A DNA stretch of 64,000 nucleotides from Deltaproteobacteria bacterium (GTDB lineage: Bacteria > Myxococcota > Kuafuiibacteriia > Kuafuiibacteriales > Kuafuiibacteriaceae), in contig JADJPE010000005.1 of the NCBI GenBank assembly GCA_016713425.1, forward strand, positions 1,054,001 to 1,118,000, given 5' to 3'. A program made the translations under genes and the position numbers. This document shows, in pieces, positions 53,183 to 60,778 of this stretch (its first letter is position 1; each line of letters begins with the position of its first letter). Under the pieces are notes generated by a model. It was not told where the DNA came from. It worked only from the letters and a program-made list of their open reading frames with translations, and searched no databases.

Positions 53183-53361
53183 CCTAAGGGCCCGATCAGC
53201 AATAAGTTGCGCATTCTCGCTGGTTCTCGTCGCGCCAGATGTCAGCACCGCTTCGCGCTCGTCGGTCGCATATTCTCGATATGCTCGCCTCCTCGTGCCG
53301 CCACCTGACGCGACGATTCCTCAGCGAGAATTGCACACCTTATTGCTGATCGGGCCCTAGG
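53183..53361. repeat. 179-bp near-palindromic element (MITE-like)
   Basis: The left arm begins CCTAAGGGCCCGATCAGCAA and the right arm ends TTGCTGATCGGGCCCTAGG. The arms pair for ~38 bases with few mismatches and keep partial pairing toward a central GCATAT-TCTCG-ATATGC. It fills nearly all of the gap between tgt and the MscS gene. It looks like a small non-autonomous palindromic element or an intergenic RNA hairpin; there is no open frame. Confidence 0.85.
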
Positions 53362-53368
53362 CTCTCTG

Positions 53369-54523
53369 CTACGAAGCACCAGAATCAGAATCAGAATCAG
53401 CGCCAGCACCAGCGTGGGAGAGTTGCTTCGCTTCGCCCATCAACGCTCGAAGCTCACCGGCCACCAGCGCGTCGCGAATGCGCTCCATGAAACGCTGAAA
53501 AAACCAGAGATTATGCATCGTCGTAAGCCGATGAGCGAGGATCTCATTGATCATGAAAAGATGCCGCACGTACGCGCGCGAGAACTTCGCGCAGGTCGGA
53601 CATCCGCAAGCATCATCGATCGGTCGGTCATCGTCTCGATGCGTCGCGTGTTTGACGACGAAGATCCCCTTGGATGTGAAGAGACGCCCGTTGCGCGCGT
53701 TGCGCGTTGGAATCACGCAGTCGAACATGTCCACACCCGCCGCAACGGCGACCACGAGATCCTCCGGAAGACCAACCCCCATGAGATACCGAGGACGATC
53801 GGCGGGCAGCACGGGCGCCGTCAATTCGATCACTCGATGCATCTCGGCCTTTTCCTCGCCCACCGCGACGCCACCGATCGCATAACCATCCAAGTCACGC
53901 GCGGCGAGGATTGCGGCATGTTCGCGCCGCAGGTCGTCGAACCGACCACCCTGAACGATCCCGAACAACGATGTACGCTCTGGCTGCCGACGGGCGGCGA
54001 TCGTCCGATCGAGCCAACGCGTCGTACGCGCTAGGCTTCGCTCCACGTACGCACGATCTTCGTCGGTGCCCGGGCACTCGTCGAAGGCCATCGCAATATC
54101 AGAACCAAGCGCCTCCTGGACTTCCATGGAACGCTCGGGGGTGAGTTGATGGAGCGATCCATCGTAGGGACTTCGAAACTCGACGCCCTCTTCGGTGATC
54201 TTTCGACTCTCCTTCAACGACCACACCTGAAACCCCCCGCTGTCCGTGAGTATCGAGCGGTCCCACCGCATGAATCGGTGGAGGCCACCGAGATCGCGGA
54301 CCAGGTTGTGTCCCGGGCGCAACATCAGATGAAACGTGTTGCCAAGAATGATGTGAGCGCCCGTTGCCGCCACCTCCTCCGGGAGCATCGCCTTGACCGC
54401 ACCACCGGTGCCAACGGGCATGAAGACCGGTGTACTCACGACGCCATGCGGCGTTCGAAGTTGACCCAGCCTCGCCTGACTGTTTGGGTCCCGCTTCAGG
54501 ACCTCGAAATGAATCGTTCTCAT
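53369..54523 (-). CDS. tgt: tRNA-guanine transglycosylase
   Basis: 384 residues. It swaps guanine-34 for the queuosine precursor in GUN-anticodon tRNAs. It has the family start FEVLKRDPNSQARLGQLRTP, the active-site ILTDSGGFQVWSL, CPGTDEDRAYVERS and the zinc site CGCPTCAKFSRAYVRHL. The C-terminus ends in an (Asp-Ser)n tract encoded by a hexamer repeat. It follows queA by 15 bp, so the two form a queuosine operon. Confidence 0.98.
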   Translation of the reverse strand: MRTIHFEVLKRDPNSQARLGQLRTPHGVVSTPVFMPVGTGGAVKAMLPEEVAATGAHIILGNTFHLMLRPGHNLVRDLGGLHRFMRWDRSILTDSGGFQVWSLKESRKITEEGVEFRSPYDGSLHQLTPERSMEVQEALGSDIAMAFDECPGTDEDRAYVERSLARTTRWLDRTIAARRQPERTSLFGIVQGGRFDDLRREHAAILAARDLDGYAIGGVAVGEEKAEMHRVIELTAPVLPADRPRYLMGVGLPEDLVVAVAAGVDMFDCVIPTRNARNGRLFTSKGIFVVKHATHRDDDRPIDDACGCPTCAKFSRAYVRHLFMINEILAHRLTTMHNLWFFQRFMERIRDALVAGELRALMGEAKQLSHAGAGADSDSDSGAS

Positions 54524-54538
54524 CGATCTCTCACCGCT

Positions 54539-55702
54539 TTAGAGAATCAACATGGCGTCGCCGTAGGAGAAGAAGCGGTAGCCCTCTCGAACAGCCTCGG
54601 CGTAGGCATTCATGACCGTCGCGTAATCTGCGAACGCAGCAACGAGCACCAACAAGGTGGAACAAGGCAGGTGGAAATTCGTCAGCAAGGCATCGACGTT
54701 CGCGAAAACGTGTCCCGGCCTGATGAACAGATCGGTCGTCCCGCGCCCAGCTCGAATCGGGCGCCCGATCGCTTCGAGGACCCGCGTACTCGTCGACCCA
54801 ACCGCGACCACTCGATGCCCGTTCGCTTGTGCGTGCGCGATCTTGGCTGCGGCCACGTCACCCACCTCGAAGCGCTCCCCATGCATGCGATGTTCGCTGA
54901 GTGATTCGGCCCGAATGGGAAGAAAAGTGCCTGGCCCAACGTGAAGCGTGATCTCCGCCCGATCGATGCCCCGCGCGTGAAGCGACGCAAAGATTTGCGG
55001 CGTAAAGTGGAGTCCGGCCGTCGGGGCCGCCACCGACTGCGCCTTCTCGAAGGAGGCATAAATCGTTTGGTAGCGCTCCGCATCCTCAGGTTCGGCAACC
55101 CGCCCAAGATAGGGAGGCAACGGAATCGTCCCGAACGCGAGCACCAGGGCCTCTACATCCACCGGGAGCTCAACCACCACGAACCCGTCGCCTTCGACCG
55201 AGACGACACGAATCAAAGGCGCCATCTCGAGCAGTTCCTGCATCCGCGGGTCGGGGTCAGCCGGTAGAGGTGACGGCAACGACGACGGAGATGGCGGCGC
55301 GCTGAGCGCAATGCGTGCGCCGGGCTTGATCGCCTTCGAAGCCTGAGCCATCGCGCGCCAAAGACGCCCCGGTGGGTGCGGTACGCGAGGCCCCACCCCG
55401 CCTGGGTCGGCCGCGGCAACGGGCTCGACAAGAAGCAACTCGACCTTGCCTCCGGTTCCGACCTTTCTTCCATGAATACGCGCCGGTAGGACCCGGGTGT
55501 CATTCACCACGAGCACGTCCTTGGGGTCGAGGAGCTCGGGCAAATCAGAGAACTTGAGGTGTCGCACTGCGCCCGTGGTTCGCTCCAGGACAAGAAGACG
55601 GCTTTCATCGCGCCTCGGGAGCGGATGCCGAGCGATCAGAGCATCGGGCAGGTAGAAATCGAAGTCCGAGCGTCGAAGCTCGGACCTGGGCGTCGCGACC
55701 AC
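54539..55702 (-). CDS. queA: SAM:tRNA ribosyltransferase-isomerase
   Basis: 387 residues, GTG start. It converts the tgt product to epoxyqueuosine using SAM. It begins RRSDFDFYLPDALIARHPL as QueA does. It contains VVNDTRVLPARIHGRK, PLPPYLGRV, AAPTAGLHFT and TNFHLPCSTLLVLVAAF, which are strong family signatures. The insert around residues 90-150 is Pro/Ser-rich and a little longer than usual. Confidence 0.98.
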   Translation of the reverse strand: MVATPRSELRRSDFDFYLPDALIARHPLPRRDESRLLVLERTTGAVRHLKFSDLPELLDPKDVLVVNDTRVLPARIHGRKVGTGGKVELLLVEPVAAADPGGVGPRVPHPPGRLWRAMAQASKAIKPGARIALSAPPSPSSLPSPLPADPDPRMQELLEMAPLIRVVSVEGDGFVVVELPVDVEALVLAFGTIPLPPYLGRVAEPEDAERYQTIYASFEKAQSVAAPTAGLHFTPQIFASLHARGIDRAEITLHVGPGTFLPIRAESLSEHRMHGERFEVGDVAAAKIAHAQANGHRVVAVGSTSTRVLEAIGRPIRAGRGTTDLFIRPGHVFANVDALLTNFHLPCSTLLVLVAAFADYATVMNAYAEAVREGYRFFSYGDAMLIL

Positions 55703-55753
55703 AGAGAGTCGCTATCAATCCGGGGTCGCGATCGCCAGCACCACGTTTGAGCG

Positions 55754-55807
55754 GCGCGGAGCCCGGGCGCGGAGCCCGGGCGCGGAGCCCGGGCGCGGAG
55801 CCCCGGG
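55754..55807. repeat. 13-bp tandem repeat GCGCGGAGCCCGG
   Basis: Four copies lie between the queA start (55702) and the SpoIID stop (55839). The unit is very GC-rich and partly self-complementary, so it may form stems in the queA leader or the SpoIID 3' region. Confidence 0.9.
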
Positions 55808-55838
55808 CGAGGAACGCCCGTCGACGACTGCGGGTCGG

Positions 55839-57338
55839 CTAGTACAGGCGCTTGACGGTGGCCCCCTTGTAGTACTGAACCAGAATCTCACGGTAGGTAT
55901 ATCCCGCAAGCGCCATGCCTCTTGCCCCCCATTGGCACATCCCGACGCCGTGACCAAAGCCCTGCCCATCGAAGACAACCTGTCTTCCTGAAGTCTCGGC
56001 CACGAATCGGTTCGAGAAGAGCCTCGTATAGCCCAAGGCCGCGCGCACATCGCGCGGCTTGAGTCGCCTGTCCTTCGCGCCTCGCGCCTCGACGAGCACC
56101 GCGATTTCATCACTGTCGCGTTCGACGTTCTTGACCGACGCCGACGCGAGACGGGCTGCACTGAGCTTCTTGGATAGCTCTTCGAGCGGCACCGTAACGT
56201 GCCAGCGGTAACGCGTCGACGCTCGACACCAAGTGCACGGTCGCTCGACGAGGTACGGAATCTCTCGGCCAAAAACCTCTTCGGAGGAGGCCGTATGCCC
56301 GCCGCAGGTTGAGTGAAAGAGCGCCTCGACGAGATCATGGCCGTAGCTCAAGACCTCGCCCCGGGTCTCCTTGACGGCTTGAATCACGAGAGGTCGGATC
56401 TGATCCGCTCCTTTGTAAACCTGGGACAGCACCGTCGACTCGAGATCGTAGGTCTTGTTGGCGGCCCGACGCATCATGCGTCGCTGCATCGCGTACGTGC
56501 GCGCAGCCACCGCCTGCGCCTTGAGCGCATCGAGTGGCCAGGTGGGATTCATCTCGCTGCCGATGATGCCAAGAAGATAGGCCTCAAGCGGCAAACGGTT
56601 GATCACGAGGAGCCGGTCCCGAGCGCTCGCATCAGGATCAGGGACGATCTCGAGCCGCCCAAGATAGAGACCGCCCGCCACCCGAATGCCGTCTCTTGCC
56701 TCAACGATGACGCGACGCGCGCCATGAACGACCGCGCCCGGACCCGGAGCTTCTGCCTGAGCTTCTGCGGACTTCGAACCTTTCGCGTCATCGTTCGATC
56801 GCATCGAAGAAAGCGGCTTCGATGAAGGGGACCTCGATGAAGGCGATGACCTCAACGATGGCGAAACGATGGCCCCGGTCGCGGGCGCCGCCTTTGCGGA
56901 GATAACCTCGGGGGCCGATGAAGGCTTCGTCCCGGGCTTCGTCCCGGGCTTCGTCCCGGGCTTCGTCTCGGGCCTCGTCCCGGGCTTCGTCTCGGGCCTC
57001 GTCTCGGGCTTCGTCTCGGGCCTCGTCTCGGGCTTCATCCCGGGCTTCGTCTCGGGCCTCGCCTCCGGCGCTTCGTGCGTCCCTTCGACCACCACCCCTC
57101 GGGCACCACGCCGAATCGTCGTCTCGTGCAGGCCTGACCAGGACGCGATGAGCGCACCCGTGTCGCCGTCAAAGAGTCGCAATTGAATGCCTGCAACCTC
57201 GACCGACAGCGCGTTGGAAACCAAGGCGATGCGAAGCTCCTCTTCGGCGTACCCCCACCTGGGCGCGACGAAGAGGGCCATCGCGCAGGCGATTCGCCCC
57301 ACTGTGTTCCCCGAGCGCATCCGGCTGGAAGATCGCAT
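55839..57338 (-). CDS. SpoIID/LytB-domain protein with Pro/Lys/Thr repeat linker
   Basis: About 499 residues. A signal peptide is followed by a short beta domain, then a repeated TKPETRPETKPG linker and a Ser/Pro-rich stretch. The SpoIID domain follows with LPLEAYLLGIIGSEMN (catalytic Glu), LKAQAVAARTYAM, HSTCGGHTASSEEVFG and FDGQGFGHGVGMCQWGARGMA near the end. SpoIID proteins cleave the glycan strand of peptidoglycan, and related proteins occur in non-sporulating bacteria. The start is unsure; ATG 57320 is an alternative. It is divergent from the diguanylate cyclase. Confidence 0.92.
   Translation of the reverse strand: MRSSSRMRSGNTVGRIACAMALFVAPRWGYAEEELRIALVSNALSVEVAGIQLRLFDGDTGALIASWSGLHETTIRRGARGVVVEGTHEAPEARPETKPGMKPETRPETKPETRPETKPGTRPETKPGTKPGTKPGTKPSSAPEVISAKAAPATGAIVSPSLRSSPSSRSPSSKPLSSMRSNDDAKGSKSAEAQAEAPGPGAVVHGARRVIVEARDGIRVAGGLYLGRLEIVPDPDASARDRLLVINRLPLEAYLLGIIGSEMNPTWPLDALKAQAVAARTYAMQRRMMRRAANKTYDLESTVLSQVYKGADQIRPLVIQAVKETRGEVLSYGHDLVEALFHSTCGGHTASSEEVFGREIPYLVERPCTWCRASTRYRWHVTVPLEELSKKLSAARLASASVKNVERDSDEIAVLVEARGAKDRRLKPRDVRAALGYTRLFSNRFVAETSGRQVVFDGQGFGHGVGMCQWGARGMALAGYTYREILVQYYKGATVKRLY
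56900..57060 (-). repeat. 12-bp tandem repeat in SpoIID linker
   Basis: Units of GGCTTCGTCCCG/GGCCTCGTCTCG type repeat along ~160 bp and encode a Pro-Gly/Glu-Thr-Lys/Arg pattern in the extended linker of the SpoIID protein. Confidence 0.9.
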
Positions 57339-57400
57339 GGGGTGGTGGAACCTGCAAAAAACCCATAGCAATTCCGAGCCGGCTCATTACGATCCAAGCG

Positions 57401-59344
57401 TTGTTGAGCTTCCTTCGAAGGCGTATTGGGCGGCGCATCGCGATCGTTGTCGGGCTGGCGATGGCCGCAGGGGGGATCGGCGGCCTGCTGCTCGTGGTCG
57501 ATCAGACGTCCCGTATTCAGGCCACGACGACTCGGCGATTTCTCCACGCCTTGGCCCGCGTGGTCAGCAGTTCGTTCTCGCTCGCAGCGCCCGCCGAGAG
57601 CGGCCACCGAATCGACGACATCGTGGCGCGGCTCGGCCACGAAGACGACCTCGCGATGCTCGATGTCTTCAATCATGACGGGCAGATACACTGGTCGACC
57701 CAGCCCGGCCGGCGAGGCATGCAGGTGGACGACGATACACTTGCGGCCATCGAGGGCACATCACGCGGGGACCAGAACCCACTCGCCGAGTTCCTCCCGA
57801 GCCTAGACCTTGGTACGAAGCCCGTGACGGTCGTCATTCCGCTCCGGCTGACCTCGGAGTGCCGGAGCTGCCACGCCGGTGGCCCCGATCCCATCGGTGG
57901 CCTCGCCCTGACGGCGAAGGCGGCCCACACAGCGGGCGGGCTTGCCCTCCCCCGGGATGCCGGCGTCGCCGTGCTGTCGTACGCGGTTCTGCTCACGGTC
58001 CTGCTCCTCTTCTTGATTCACCGGGTCGTCGTCGCCCGGCTGAGCCGTTTGGTTCAGGTCATGTCGATGGCCGAAGACGGAGATTTCCTGGTTCGAGCGG
58101 AGATCGACGCCGAAGACGAAATCGGTGTGCTCTCGTCAGCCTTCAACAAGATGCTCGCGAAAATCACCGATCTCCGCGTCGAACGCATCGACGCGGAGCG
58201 AGAAATGACGGCGGTCAAAGACGAGCTCGACTATCAGCGGTTGCTCTCCGAAAAGAACGAGCTGCTCGAAGCAGCCAACACGCGACTAAGCGCACGAATC
58301 CACCAGCTCTCTTTCCTCAACGAGCTGGCCCACGATCTCGCGAGCCGACTCGACCTCGACTACGTACTCGATCTCTTCTCGGAGCGCGTGCGCACAGTCC
58401 TCAAGGTCCCCCAGTTCGCTGTGCTCTTGCTCGAAGAGGACCAGGAGAGCCTCCGCGTCCTTCGATCTCGGGGCTTCGGAGGCGACGACGACACGATCGT
58501 CCCCTCCTTTCCACTCGGCGACGGCCTCAGCAGCGAAGCCGTCAAGAGCCGCAAACCCATCTACGCGCCCAACATCCGAAGCGACACTCGAAAGGTGCTC
58601 TACCGAACCGGGCGTAGCGTGATCGGGAGCGTCTTGGCTGTGCCCATCATCTATCAGGATCGTGTGCTTGGCCTCTTGAACTTCTCGTCTCCGGTCGTAG
58701 ACGCCTTTCCACCTGAAGACCGCGAGCTCTTCGTGACGATCGCCCATCACGCAGCCCTTGCACTTGGCAACGCGCGGCTCTTCGAAGAAACGCTCGAGCT
58801 CACGCTGTCTGACGGCCTCACCGGCCTCCTCAACCGGCGCGCGCTCGAGGCGCGGCTCGAGCACGAGTGGGCCCGCGCGGAGCGAGAAGAAACGCCATTG
58901 TCGGTCGTGATGATCGACATCGACCACTTCAAGGTCTACAACGACCAGAACGGACATCTGCTCGGCGACGAGACGCTTCGACGTGTGGCGCGCATCATTT
59001 TCGACAACACCCGGAAGGTGGATGCATCGGCGCGATACGGAGGTGAGGAGTTCTTCGTCATCCTTCCGAACACGAAAAAGTCCGAAGCGATCGAGGCCGC
59101 AAAGAAGCTGCGCCGTTCGGTCGAGCAAGCCGATTTTGTCCAAGGCTACCGGCAACCGCTCGGACGGGTGACCATTTCTTGCGGCGTCGCGACCGCGCCC
59201 GAAGATGCGTCGTCGATGCGCGATCTGATTCACGCTGCGGATCACTCGATGTTACTCGCCAAGCAACATGGACGAAACCGCGTCGAAGCAGCGGATGCAG
59301 CAACATCGATCAAGAAGCCGATCACGAACGTGATGAGTGAATAA
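57401..59344 (+). CDS. Diguanylate cyclase with periplasmic heme-c sensor, HAMP and GAF
   Basis: 647 residues. A first membrane helix (~12-33) leads to a ~150-residue periplasmic sensor with CRSCH (Cys154, Cys157, His158), a c-type heme motif. The second membrane helix (~189-209) is followed by a HAMP region, a coiled coil, a GAF domain (~300-460) and the GGDEF domain with LTGLLNRRALEARLE, IDIDHFKVYNDQNGHLLGD and YGGEEFF. An RKVD inhibitory-site motif lies five residues upstream. It likely senses redox state, a gas or heme ligand and changes cyclic di-GMP. The moeA-like gene begins two bases after its stop. The TTG start is tentative. Confidence 0.92.
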   Translation: MLSFLRRRIGRRIAIVVGLAMAAGGIGGLLLVVDQTSRIQATTTRRFLHALARVVSSSFSLAAPAESGHRIDDIVARLGHEDDLAMLDVFNHDGQIHWSTQPGRRGMQVDDDTLAAIEGTSRGDQNPLAEFLPSLDLGTKPVTVVIPLRLTSECRSCHAGGPDPIGGLALTAKAAHTAGGLALPRDAGVAVLSYAVLLTVLLLFLIHRVVVARLSRLVQVMSMAEDGDFLVRAEIDAEDEIGVLSSAFNKMLAKITDLRVERIDAEREMTAVKDELDYQRLLSEKNELLEAANTRLSARIHQLSFLNELAHDLASRLDLDYVLDLFSERVRTVLKVPQFAVLLLEEDQESLRVLRSRGFGGDDDTIVPSFPLGDGLSSEAVKSRKPIYAPNIRSDTRKVLYRTGRSVIGSVLAVPIIYQDRVLGLLNFSSPVVDAFPPEDRELFVTIAHHAALALGNARLFEETLELTLSDGLTGLLNRRALEARLEHEWARAEREETPLSVVMIDIDHFKVYNDQNGHLLGDETLRRVARIIFDNTRKVDASARYGGEEFFVILPNTKKSEAIEAAKKLRRSVEQADFVQGYRQPLGRVTISCGVATAPEDASSMRDLIHAADHSMLLAKQHGRNRVEAADAATSIKKPITNVMSE

Positions 59345-59346
59345 TC

Positions 59347-60609
59347 ATGACCAAAGATCTCTCTCTTCACCACGACCACGACCACGCGCAGGCGCAGTCG
59401 CGAGCGCAGGCACACTCGCGCTTGAGCATCGATGAAGCCATCGCGCTCATCACTCGCCAGCTGAAGCTCGAAGGCGAAACCGAAGACGTAGTTCCATACA
59501 CGCATACGGTCGGACGGGTGCTCACGCGCGACATCCATTGCCGCCGCAATGTTCCTCATTTCGACCGCGCCGCCGTGAACGGGTACGCGGTGCGCGCGGA
59601 GGACATCCCAGGAAAGCTAAACGTCGTCGGCGAGATCGACGCACGCGAGGCTTTCGGACATCCGCTTCGGCGCCACGACACGGTGCACGTCGCGACCGGC
59701 GCGCGAACACCGGCGGGCACCGATCTCGTCGTGGACCAGAGCGAGGTTGAAATGATCCACGACGGCCGAATCGCCGTCGACCAAGAAGCAGCCCCCGGCA
59801 AGAACATCACGCGAGCCGGCCAGGACGTCCAGGCGGGCCAGCGCGTATTCACAGCCGGGCAGAGGGTGCACGCGACCGACCTCGCGATGATGGCCACGAT
59901 CGGCGCGCTCGAGGTGCCGGTCCGGAGACGACCCGTGGTTCGCATCGTCCCCACGGGAGGTGAGCTGATCTTGGCAGGAACACCGATCACGGGGAACCAG
60001 ACGGTCGAGGCAAGCGCAGCAACGCTGAGTGCTCTCGCGACCCGCGACGGCGCTCGACCGGTTTGTCATCCGATCGTCGGCGACGACGAGGCACGCCTTC
60101 TTGCGGTCATGCAGTCGCCGGGAGCCGACGTCATCGTCGTGATTGGAGGCGCGAATGTCGGCGTCAGCGACCGAGCGCCGACCGCGCTTCGGCGATCCGG
60201 TCGAATCGTGATCGACGGCCTCGACCTCGAGCCGGGCGGGCACACGGCGATCGGCTTTGTGGGCACGACGATCGTGATCCTCGCCCCCGGAGTGCCGAGC
60301 GCGACGTTCATCGTCTGGGACTTCGTCGTGCTCCCCATATTACAGCAGTGGCAGGGGCTCCGACGGCCGGACGCGCGCCCCACCGTCCGCGCGCGCCTCA
60401 CCACCCGCTACGAGAAGCCCGCGAGCCGCACGGATGTCGTGCGCGTGACCCTCGCAGCGATGAGCCAGGGACTTCCGTTGGCCAGCGTGATCCCTGAGCG
60501 GTCGGGCTCATTGTCGCCCATCATCCGCGCCCACGGGCTGCTCCAATTCCCACCCGGACGCGCCGCATGGGACGCCGGCGATGAAGTCGACATCATCACG
60601 GCAACCTGA
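59347..60609 (+). CDS. MoeA-like protein with altered active site
   Basis: 420 residues aligned with molybdopterin molybdenumtransferase MoeA along its length. A His/Asp/Gln-rich N-terminus precedes domain I with HFDRAAVNGYAVRA. Further motifs are GARTPAGTDLVV, TRAGQDVQAG, PTGGELI and VVIGGANVGVSDRA. Compared with E. coli, Asp59 is Asn78, the PTGDEL motif is PTGGEL, and the KPGKP lysines are replaced by LEPGGH. It may bind molybdopterin without the usual molybdate insertion, or serve another cofactor. It is two bases downstream of the heme-c diguanylate cyclase, so the two are co-expressed. Confidence 0.9.
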   Translation: MTKDLSLHHDHDHAQAQSRAQAHSRLSIDEAIALITRQLKLEGETEDVVPYTHTVGRVLTRDIHCRRNVPHFDRAAVNGYAVRAEDIPGKLNVVGEIDAREAFGHPLRRHDTVHVATGARTPAGTDLVVDQSEVEMIHDGRIAVDQEAAPGKNITRAGQDVQAGQRVFTAGQRVHATDLAMMATIGALEVPVRRRPVVRIVPTGGELILAGTPITGNQTVEASAATLSALATRDGARPVCHPIVGDDEARLLAVMQSPGADVIVVIGGANVGVSDRAPTALRRSGRIVIDGLDLEPGGHTAIGFVGTTIVILAPGVPSATFIVWDFVVLPILQQWQGLRRPDARPTVRARLTTRYEKPASRTDVVRVTLAAMSQGLPLASVIPERSGSLSPIIRAHGLLQFPPGRAAWDAGDEVDIITAT

Positions 60610-60778
60610 GCGTTGAGCCGCCCTCGCCATGCCGGCGATGGGACAATGTGCGATGGGGCGCACACATACGCCGCGACACCACGCCACTCGGAGCGCCCAA
60701 TACGCTTGTGCGCCCCCGTCCGAGGGCTGAGTTCGACACCCCGTTGCGCGACGCCCCAGAAACGAGAAGACTGCAGGC

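Noticed and set aside
53183..53361. Palindrome as an ordinary rho-independent terminator of tgt
   Set aside because: It is far too long, lacks a T-run and has an internal second palindrome; a mobile or RNA element fits better.
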